Position numbers and translations under genes: made by a program
The notes under the pieces: model-generated
Databases searched by the model: none
What the model was told of the DNA's origin: nothing
The model's input: only the letters and a program-made list of their open reading frames with translations
Part shown: positions 7,424 through 15,500 of the stretch, in pieces
Position numbering within the stretch: position 1 is the stretch's first letter
How the letters are laid out: every line of letters starts with the position of its first letter
Assembly: GCF_000341185.1 (NCBI RefSeq)
Contig: NZ_ANBH01000113.1
Location: 19,243 to 57,716, forward strand
Direction: 5' to 3'
Length of the DNA: 38,474 bases
DNA from: Nocardiopsis chromatogenes YIM 90109
GTDB taxonomy: Bacteria > Actinomycetota > Actinomycetes > Streptosporangiales > Streptosporangiaceae

Positions 7424-9799
7424 TCAGTCACCGTCCTTCAGCCAGAAGGGGACGTCCTTGTCGGGGCGGCGCTGCGCTCCCGTCCCCGATCCCGTCCCCG
7501 TCCAGAAGGGGCTGATCGGGCGGTCCGGGTCCCTGTCGCCGGACTTGAACCAGTGCCCGCCTTCCTTCGACCCGTTCGACGCGGGCGGCGCAGACTGCCG
7601 TGGAGGTGCGGGGCGCTCCCGCCGGGAACGGGGACCACCCCAGCGGGAGCCCCTGTTCACGTTGCCCTGGGGCGGCGTGGCCTCCCGCCCCTTGAAGATG
7701 CCGGAACCGCTCGTCGGCGAGGGCTCGCCCCTCGGCGGAGGCTCGGCCGCGCGAGAGTCGCCACCCACCCCCGAACGCTGGCCGCTACCGCTCCCCGTTC
7801 CGAAGACGGACGCCCAGCCCGTGTCGCCGGTACCCCGGTAACCACCTGCCGGACGGGGCGGGATCGGCCCGGAGCTACTGCCCCGACTCCCGGAGCCGGG
7901 GCCCACTCCCCCGCTGTGCGCGGCGACTCCACCCAGGCTCGGTGCCTGGTCGGCGCTCTTGGGCGGGGGCGCGGAGGGAGCCGACGCCGAGGTGTCCTTA
8001 CCCTCCGTCGCGCCGAGCTTGAGCGGCGGCGGCCCCGATTTGCCGTGCGCACGGCCGTATCCCGCACTTCCGCGTACCCGGCGTCCCTCGCCGCGCGCGG
8101 CGCCGCCTTCGCCTTCTGCCTGTTCCGGCGCGCCCTGCACGGTTCCTCGGCCGCCGATGTCCGGCTGGTCGCCGCCTGCCCCAACACCCGTTGACGGAAC
8201 TGCTGCGGCGGCTGCGGCGAGCTGGGGCGCGCGCTTGAGACCCCACTTCTGCGCACGCATGTAGGCCACCGGCGGAAGGACGTTCGCGCTCCTGCTCATC
8301 ACGCGGCTCTGCAGCGCGTCGTCGACCAAGCGCGAGGTGAACGTATTTGCATTCACAGAGGAGAAAATGTTCGCAAATGGCTTGCGGAAGACGATGACGG
8401 CAACGGTGAAGAGAGCCAGCAGGATGACCTTCAGCCCCCAGCTCATCGCCCCAGCCATCACGATGGAGTAGCACATCATCAGAACCGCGAGCATGACGGC
8501 CATGAATATCTGCTTCAGCAGCATACCGAGGACCATCTCAAACCAGCGAAGAAGAACCGACCTACCGTACCCCGGATGAACTCCCACAAGGAAGAAAATC
8601 GGCGAAAGCAGCACGAGCAACATGAACCCGATTTTCAAGACAATGACGGCAAGCGAAGCCACCATGATGAGCCCACCGGCAAAGACCGCCGCAAATAGAG
8701 CCATCATCGCAATCCCGAAGCGCTCCCCCTGCTGCGCCCCCTCGAAAGTCGGATATATTTCAGGGTAGTTATCCTCGACCCCGGACGCGATCTCCTCGTA
8801 TTGCTCCTGCTTGTCAGCCATCAAGGTGGAGGCCTCGACCTCGCCGTCCTCGATCTGCTTCTGCTCGATCTTATTGATCCCCTGGGCTTCCAGGAGCGGA
8901 ACGCCATATTCGAGTTCTGCGTACCCCGCGGCGTCCGTGCTCCCAAATTGACCTGCCATCCAAGGACGACACACAAGGCCAGACCAAAGCGTCTGAGAAT
9001 TCTTGCGAACTGCAAACTCGTTCGCACTTTCCCACTCAGCCTGTTCAATGCTTGGCGCATCGACCGGGCAGGTGTTTGCCACATCTTCCACCGTTACCCG
9101 GTTCAACGCCGCATTCACCAATTCACCACCGGAGTTGACGACACGCGCCGCAGTTCCCATTATCGTACTTGGGGCCGCTAGAATCCATAGTCCTACCGCG
9201 ATAGCTACGACCATCCAAATAGCACTCTCAAAAGTAAGAGTCACTCGTTTCCGGATCAGGCCGTACCAGGCAAGGGCCACAGCCCCGAGAATAATTACCG
9301 TGGGGAGAAGGGGACGCCAAACGCCATCCCGCAGCTCTGCGACCACACTGCTGACCATGTCATTGAAATCATTCAAGAGACCATCGGCCATGGCAGCCTG
9401 ATACACAGTGATGGTGGACTGATTGATGGTCCTGGAGAGGTCCCACATCGTGTTGCTCAGTGTCGCTGCCGCGCTGCTACCCAGTTTGTCGACACAGGTC
9501 TCACGAATGACATGCCACTGCTGGCCTGCTGTCCCGTATTGGCCGTAGAGACTCGCATCCGGCGGGAGGCCATCGGGTGACTGCTGAATGCTCGATTCGG
9601 CTTGAGGAGGTACCAGTAGCCCGTCCGCCCCTGAACCAGCGGACTCCGGCAGCGGTGCCGGCTCCCCTGGACACATGGGATCCGCCTGCACCGCCCCCAC
9701 CGGCACCAGCAGGAACGCCATCACCAGCAGCGCCATCGACAGCGACCGGTGGAGCCCGGGACGTGCACGCGCCCCTCCCGCTCCACTCGCCCCCTTCAT
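7424..9799 (-). CDS. TrbL/VirB6-like polytopic channel protein
   Basis: 791 residues from ATG 9799, preceded by GGAGGAG; an ATG at 9868, two bases after the VirB4 stop, would add 23 residues. A signal peptide (MALLVMAFLLVPVGAVQA) and a cysteine-bearing outside segment come first. Helices such as TVIILGAVALAWYGLI and AIWMVVAIAVGLWILA, and then a dense group (AMMALFAAVFAGGLIMVASL through ILLALFTVAVIVF), follow to about residue 530. The last 260 residues are a disordered Gly/Ser/Pro/Arg tail. This is the layout of TrbL/VirB6 proteins, which form the inner-membrane part of the conjugation channel. The membrane core (8340-9560) is clearly lower in GC than both ends of the gene. Confidence 0.82.
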   Translation of the reverse strand: MKGASGAGGARARPGLHRSLSMALLVMAFLLVPVGAVQADPMCPGEPAPLPESAGSGADGLLVPPQAESSIQQSPDGLPPDASLYGQYGTAGQQWHVIRETCVDKLGSSAAATLSNTMWDLSRTINQSTITVYQAAMADGLLNDFNDMVSSVVAELRDGVWRPLLPTVIILGAVALAWYGLIRKRVTLTFESAIWMVVAIAVGLWILAAPSTIMGTAARVVNSGGELVNAALNRVTVEDVANTCPVDAPSIEQAEWESANEFAVRKNSQTLWSGLVCRPWMAGQFGSTDAAGYAELEYGVPLLEAQGINKIEQKQIEDGEVEASTLMADKQEQYEEIASGVEDNYPEIYPTFEGAQQGERFGIAMMALFAAVFAGGLIMVASLAVIVLKIGFMLLVLLSPIFFLVGVHPGYGRSVLLRWFEMVLGMLLKQIFMAVMLAVLMMCYSIVMAGAMSWGLKVILLALFTVAVIVFRKPFANIFSSVNANTFTSRLVDDALQSRVMSRSANVLPPVAYMRAQKWGLKRAPQLAAAAAAVPSTGVGAGGDQPDIGGRGTVQGAPEQAEGEGGAARGEGRRVRGSAGYGRAHGKSGPPPLKLGATEGKDTSASAPSAPPPKSADQAPSLGGVAAHSGGVGPGSGSRGSSSGPIPPRPAGGYRGTGDTGWASVFGTGSGSGQRSGVGGDSRAAEPPPRGEPSPTSGSGIFKGREATPPQGNVNRGSRWGGPRSRRERPAPPRQSAPPASNGSKEGGHWFKSGDRDPDRPISPFWTGTGSGTGAQRRPDKDVPFWLKDGD

Positions 9800-9870
9800 C
9801 GGCTCCTCCGCACGCTCTTCCTGCTCGCCGATCCCTGGACCATGCCCTCGTCCGCGCCCCAGCCGCATGC

Positions 9871-12420
9871 TCACCGTTCCTGACCGTTGCCCCTGCCGGT
9901 GCCTCCGGTGCCGCCCGCACCGCCCGTGCTCCCCGTGGCCACCAAGGGCTCCGCGCCTTCCAAGCCCTCGAAGACCTCGGTGTCCTCCTCGTCCGGGTGC
10001 TGTCGTGTCGGGTTGGTGTCCAGCCACCGCAGCAGCTCCTCCGACACCAGGTCGACCGCGATCCGCCCCGCCCGTCCGTCCAGGTCGCGGAAGATGCATT
10101 CACCGTTGCCGAGGTTCCTGAGCATCCCCATGTGCTCCTCCTCGGGTTCCACCCCGAGCAGCGACATCACACTCTCGACCTCGAACCGCTCACTCGAACG
10201 GAACGCGAACACACTGGACAGACAGTTGGTCACCTGCTCGTTGAGGAGGTCGCCGGCGTTCTGGCTGACGAGGATGAGGGCGGTGTTGCGCGAGCGGCCC
10301 ATGCGGCTCACCTCGGGCACCAGCTTCGCGCCCTCGGGGGTGGAGGTCACCGCCCACGCCTCGTCCAGGAAGATCGCCTTGGGGAGGTGCCGGTCCAGCC
10401 CGTTCATCAGCTCACGGGCGAACTGGCTCACCAGGTACAGCAGCGCGACGCTCAGCCTCTGCTCATACGAGTAGTCCTCGCGCTGGATGGTCGAGTCGGG
10501 CAGCGTCAGCCCCCCGAGGGTGAAGACCGTCGTCCACCCTTCGGAGTCGACCTGCGCGTCCCCCTGGGGCGAGAAGCACAGGTTCGCCAGCCGCATCTCC
10601 GACATGGACTGCAGGACCGCGCCCAGGTTGCGCGACGCCGGGTCGTGCGAGCGTTCCAGGTACTGCACGACCTTCGCCAGACTCGGATCGGGCTGGTTGG
10701 CGACCGCCGCCACCGCCTGGATCATGGCGGACTCGCGCTCCTCGCTCATGCGGGGCAGCAGCAGCCGCAGGGTCTCGGTCGCCATGGTCTTCTTGGCCGG
10801 GAGGTCGTCCCCGAACGCGAACGGGTCCAGCAGCCCCGGCTGCGCCGACTCCAGGGACATGATGCGGGCCTTGCGCCCCCGCCGCTGGAGCAGCCGCACC
10901 AGCGACTCCGCGTCGCCCTTGGGGTCGATGGCGGCGACGGTCACCCCGCGCAGCGCGAGCTGGTAGATGAGCAGCAGCGCCAGGGTCGTCTTCCCGCCGC
11001 CGGGCTCGCCCGTGATGGCGATGGCGGTGGGCCGGTTGCGCGCCGCCGCCACCATCGGGTCGAAGTGCACAATGGAGCGCGCGCGCCCGAGGGTCTCGCC
11101 GATGTACGGCCCGGTCCACCCCCCACCCCCCTGGCTGGGGTCGCGCCGGTCGCCCAGGTCGACGGTGGCGGTCGGCATCCCCCCCGCGATGGTCCGCAGG
11201 GGCTGGCGCTGGGCGTAGGCGCTGAGGCGGATCCGGTCCCCCGGCAGCGACTCGTTGAACAGGGAGAGCTGGTCCCCGGTGGAGTTCACGACGTCGATGC
11301 CGATGTCCCGGTAGTGCTCGACGACCGCCTCGATCCGCTGCACCAGCAGCTCTTCGGTCGGCGCCGACACCATCAGCCGGTGCCACCCGTACACGAACGG
11401 CAGCCGCTCCTTGGTGATGCCGTGCTCCAGCATCCGGGCGGCGTCGATCTGCTCGGCGAGGGCGATGGGCATGTCCGCCCCCGCCTCGCGGATGTGGGCG
11501 TCCATGTCGCGCGCGTGGGCGAGCTTGCGGCTGACGTCCTTGCTCGCCTTGGCGGGCGGGATCAGCTTCATCCGGGAGCTGATCTCGACCGGGAAGGGAA
11601 GCGCGTCCGCGTAGTGCATCCACGGTTCCCCCTCGGGGAAGGGCATGAGGTCGGGGAACCGGGAGAACGACAGGTACGCCACGTACGTATCGCCGATGTT
11701 CTGCTCCAGGCGCAGCATGGACCGCCCGTTGTGGATGACGCCTTCCACCAGCTGCTCGATCTCGCCGCGCCCCCAGGTGCGGCGCCCCGCCGCCGACGGC
11801 CGGGGCTCCTCGACGGTGCCGGTGACCGCGTGCCTGAAGAGCCAGGCGACCTGGTTGGCGGTCGCGTGCTTGGCGTGCAGGGAGCTGGCCGACAGCGCGC
11901 GCCCCAGGCGCTCGGACTGCTCGGTCCAGCGCGCGATCTCCTTGGCGTCGATGGCCGGGTCCTCGATGCCGAGCGCCTGCTCCGAGCGCTGGTAGGCCCC
12001 GATCAGCTGCGCGAACATCCCCTGGGAGAGCTGGCCGCGGACGCCGCCCCGCATGCCCAGGCGCACGCCCAGGTAGACCTCCTTGGTCCAGAAGTCCTTG
12101 GCCCACACGTGGCGGTACATCTCGTCCAGGTACTCGTACCACCCGGCGCCGGAGTCGGACGTGGTGTCCAAGCGGGTCGCCCATTGCGCCGCCGGGTAGG
12201 TGCGGTGTGCGATGCGCAGGTGCACCTCCGCGTCGTCCATCCGGATGGCGGCGAGGGCGATGGTGATGTTGTTGGCGAGGGCCTCGCGCTCCTCCGGCGT
12301 GGTGAACTCGTAGGAGACCGTCGGGAGGCGGAAGTACGCCCACGCCTCGGAGTCGCTGAGCAGGATGCGGTCGTCGAAGTACCGGACCGCGAGTCGGCTG
12401 CCGCCCCTGCTGCCGTTCAT
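9871..12420 (-). CDS. virB4: VirB4/TraC-family conjugation ATPase
   Basis: 849 residues. The N-terminal half (to about 440) is the SCO6880/VirB4-type membrane-docking region. The C-terminal motor shows Walker A GEPGGGKTT at 471-479, a DPKGD strand at 500-504, Walker B AIFLDEA at 682-688 and the VSQN sensor at 718-721. A Gly/Thr-rich tail ends the protein. VirB4 powers assembly of, and transport through, type IV systems. It starts with ATG 12420 after GGGAGGGG and overlaps the small gene upstream by ATGA. The VirB6-like gene follows about 70 bases downstream. Confidence 0.93.
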   Translation of the reverse strand: MNGSRGGSRLAVRYFDDRILLSDSEAWAYFRLPTVSYEFTTPEEREALANNITIALAAIRMDDAEVHLRIAHRTYPAAQWATRLDTTSDSGAGWYEYLDEMYRHVWAKDFWTKEVYLGVRLGMRGGVRGQLSQGMFAQLIGAYQRSEQALGIEDPAIDAKEIARWTEQSERLGRALSASSLHAKHATANQVAWLFRHAVTGTVEEPRPSAAGRRTWGRGEIEQLVEGVIHNGRSMLRLEQNIGDTYVAYLSFSRFPDLMPFPEGEPWMHYADALPFPVEISSRMKLIPPAKASKDVSRKLAHARDMDAHIREAGADMPIALAEQIDAARMLEHGITKERLPFVYGWHRLMVSAPTEELLVQRIEAVVEHYRDIGIDVVNSTGDQLSLFNESLPGDRIRLSAYAQRQPLRTIAGGMPTATVDLGDRRDPSQGGGGWTGPYIGETLGRARSIVHFDPMVAAARNRPTAIAITGEPGGGKTTLALLLIYQLALRGVTVAAIDPKGDAESLVRLLQRRGRKARIMSLESAQPGLLDPFAFGDDLPAKKTMATETLRLLLPRMSEERESAMIQAVAAVANQPDPSLAKVVQYLERSHDPASRNLGAVLQSMSEMRLANLCFSPQGDAQVDSEGWTTVFTLGGLTLPDSTIQREDYSYEQRLSVALLYLVSQFARELMNGLDRHLPKAIFLDEAWAVTSTPEGAKLVPEVSRMGRSRNTALILVSQNAGDLLNEQVTNCLSSVFAFRSSERFEVESVMSLLGVEPEEEHMGMLRNLGNGECIFRDLDGRAGRIAVDLVSEELLRWLDTNPTRQHPDEEDTEVFEGLEGAEPLVATGSTGGAGGTGGTGRGNGQER

Positions 12421-12569
12421 CGGTGCCCCTCCCGGTTGGTGGTCGTTACACGCGTGCCCTTCCTCGTCGATCTCGGGGAAGTCGGCCTTAAGAGGGCCGT
12501 CTCACGCCCGAGTCCCCCGAGATCGACGGGGAGGGGGGCGGCGGCGGTGGTGGAAGCGGGGCCGGTCAT
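12417..12569 (-). CDS. Small protein (50 aa) chained between PrgI-MinD and VirB4
   Basis: This 50-codon frame fills the gap between two large genes exactly. Its ATG (12569) overlaps the PrgI-MinD stop as ATGA, and its TGA overlaps the VirB4 start as ATGA. A GGAGG lies 7 bases before the start (12577-12581). The product is polar and basic (30% Thr/Arg), with a central PVDLGGLGRETALL stretch, and has no membrane segment. It contains one TTA leucine codon (12489-12491), rare in such genomes and read by the bldA tRNA in streptomycetes. The family is unknown. It may be a real subunit or a coupling leader; the inverted repeat inside it could instead mean that the region acts as RNA. Confidence 0.55.
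   Translation of the reverse strand: MTGPASTTAAAPLPVDLGGLGRETALLRPTSPRSTRKGTRVTTTNREGHR
12465..12528. repeat. 14-bp inverted repeat with inner hairpin in the small gene
   Basis: CGTCGATCTCGGGG (12465-12478) and CCCCGAGATCGACG (12515-12528) are perfect complements. The 36-base loop holds a further short stem (CGGCC/GGCCG) around TTAAGAG. In the operon mRNA this would be a stable stem upstream of the VirB4 start, able to act as an attenuator or a processing site. The ribosome site of VirB4 lies outside it. Confidence 0.7.
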
Positions 12570-15500
12570 CGGCGCGCCTCCGACGGGGTGCGGTTCGGCG
12601 GCTGCTGCCCCGCCGGGGACACGGCGTGCATCAGCACCCCGCCGAGCGCCGCGTGGGCGCGCCGGGTGCTGGACCGCAGGTTCCCCGTGTCCCCGAGCTT
12701 GCCCTGGGCCACGTGGTCGTCCCAGGGGACGCGCACGATGGCGCGGCAGCGCCCTCGGGCCACCTGCTCGGCCTCGTCGACGTCGGAGAGGCTGCGCTTG
12801 CTCACCCCGTTGATGACCACGACCGAGCGGGCGCGCAGCGCCGCGTACCCGTGCCCGTCCAGCCACTCGAAGGTCATGGCGACCGAGCGCGCGGCGTCGG
12901 CGCTCGCCGGGGCCACCAGCACCAGGCCGTCGGCGGTGGGCAGCGCGCGCGCCACGCCGGTGGCGGCCGGGTCGAGCAGGGCCACCTCGTAGTGGGCGCA
13001 GAGCAGCTCGGTCAGCCCGGCGTAGTCGCGGTCGTCCAGGGTCTGCACGTAGGGGTCGTCGAGCGTGGAGACGACCTCCAGGCCGGTCCCGGTCTGGGTG
13101 GTGTAGCGGCGCATGTCCGCGTACCCGTCGACCGATTCGGCGTTGGCGAGCAGGGAGGTGAGGGTCTCCGGGGTCTCGCTGCGGATCCTCCGGGAAAGGC
13201 CGTTGACGCCCGGGTTCACGTCGACGGCCACGACCCGGTCGTCGCGGTAGGACGCCAGGGTGTGGCCGAGCATGAGCGAGGTGATGGTCTGCCCGGCGCC
13301 GCCGGTGCAGCCGAGGACGACGACGCTGCGCGCCCCGCCGATGTCCATGCGGAGGCGGGCGACGTCCCCGGCGGGCAGTTCGTGCTTGGGCGCGTTGGAG
13401 CCGCCGGTGACGACGCGGGCCAGGCGCCGCCAACCGCGCGTGGCGCCGGTGTCGGACCCGGCCGCTTCGGCGGCGGCACGGGCCCGGTCGGCCGGGCTGA
13501 GGCGCCGCTGTTCGCCGGTGCCGTGGTCGAGCTGGAGCTCGGGCTTGTCGTCGGAGTCGGCGTCGGTGCCGGAGGCGGTGCCCTGGCCGGAGCCGTCCGG
13601 GGCGCGTCCGCCGCCCACAGCGGAGCCGGGGCCGCGCTCGGAGGCGCCCTTGCCGCGGTCGCCCTCCTGCCCGAAGAGGTTGTTCAGGCGGCGGGCGTTC
13701 TCGGCGACCTTGCTGAAGACCCCGTCGTCGGAGTGCGCCGTGCCGGACTCGGGGGCCACGGGAGGCTCGGGGGCCGGGCGGGTCTCGGCGGAGCGCTCGG
13801 CCGGATCGGTGTTCCCGGAGTCGGTGTTCCCAGAGTCGGTGCTCCCGGAGTCAGCGCTCCGGGAGGTGTGCTTGGGCGTGTGGTGCAGCGCGCTCTGGGA
13901 GCCCGTCGGGTTGCTGCGCATGGAGCGCGAGAGCCGACGCGACCGTTCCATGATGTCGTTCACCGCTGCGGGGCGGGAGGGCTCCGCGGGCGCTGCGGGC
14001 TCGGTGGACTCGGCAGGTTCGGTGGACTCGGCGGGTTCGGCGGGTTCCTGAGGCGCGCGGCGGGACGCGGCCTGGCGCGCGCGGAGCGCGGCCTCCTCCG
14101 CGGCGGCCAGGTCGTCGTCGGTGGCGCGCTGCGGCTCCTCGTCCGGCTGAGCGGTGGCGGCGTAGCTCTCGTGCTCACCGGTGCCGTGGTCCAGCTCGGT
14201 AAGGGGCTTCACGGGCGCCGGTGGCGTCACGGGGGTCGGCGTCGCGGCTTCGGCGGGCTGCTCGGGGCCGGAGCGGCCGTCCGCGCGTTCCGCGCCCTCC
14301 GCGCCCCCCGCGTCCACTGCGGCATCCGGGGCCGAAACCCTCGGTGCCGCGTCCTCGTCAACCTGGCCCGCCTGGTCGGCACCGTCGGCCGGGCCTGAGC
14401 CCGACAGGCCCTGCCCGTTGGCGGCAGGCGCCGGAGGCGTGGCAGGCATCGACTCCGCGGCTCCAGCCGTCTCGCCCCCACGCGTGGCAGCCCCGGCACC
14501 GGGCCCGCCGGTGGCGTCGGAGGGCTGCTCGGAACCGGAGCGGTCCTCCGCGCCCTCCGCGTGCACTCCCTTGCCAACCTGGTCCGGCCGATCGACCCCA
14601 TCGGCCGGACCGGAACCCGAAAGGCTCTGACCGCTGACGGCGGCCACCGGAGGGGTGACGGGGATCGGCCTCACGGGTGCCGGAGGCGAGGCGGGCGTCG
14701 GCCTCGCGACCTCGGCCGCCTCACCCCCATGCGTGGCGGCCCCGCCACCGGGTCCGCCGGAGACTTGAGCGGATTCCTCGGGACCAGGGCGGCCGTCCGT
14801 ACCCTCCGCACCCTCCGCGTTCACTCCGGCCTTCGGAGCCGAAGCCCTCGGCGCCGCGTCCTTCCCAACCTGGTCCGCCTGATCAGCACCATCAGCCGGG
14901 CCGGAGCCCGAAAGGCCCTGACCGTCGGCGGCGGGCGCCGCTTCGGCGGCGGTGGCCCCACCGCCACGTGCGCCCGGAGCCGCCGAAGCAGTCGGGGCCG
15001 CGTCCGTGCCAGTCGGTCCGGACTCGCCGGTCACGCCCGTGGCCGTCGAAGCCCGGCCATCGGAGGGAGCCTCGGCGACGCCGGCAGCGGCGGCGTCTTC
15101 TTCGTGGTGCTCGGCTTCTGAGGTGCCCTCCGCCGGGCGCGCAGCGGTCGACCGCAGTACGCCCCGGACCTGAGCGTCCTCTGGCTCGGCCCCGCTTCGC
15201 CCGGCCTCGGCGGCTGCGACGTGAGTCTCCGGTGCGTCCATGGCGCCGACGTGGTCCGGCTCCTCGGGGGCCGGAGCCTTGCCGTCCTGGGGCGTGGCAC
15301 CGTTGGCCTTCCGGGAAGGTCCATCGGACGGCACAGACGGCACAGACGGCGTGGACGAGGCTGTGGAGGCGGCACGCTCCTTGGGTGCTCCGTCGTCGGA
15401 CCGGCTCGCCCCGGTCACTCCCGTGGATCCGAACGCCGGGAGCGGCGCGCTGTCCTGCTCATGACCCGGCGCGCTGAGGGAGTCGGACTCGGCCGACCCG

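Noticed and set aside
5392-7515. Long open frame (about 700 codons) on the plus strand
   Set aside because: It lies antisense to the wall hydrolase and VirB8-like genes, has shadow-type composition (Arg/His/Val/Leu-rich), and no motif.
9577-12813. Open frame of over 1000 codons on the plus strand
   Set aside because: Antisense shadow of VirB4; high GC removes stops from the opposite strand. The sense strand has clear Walker motifs and ribosome sites.
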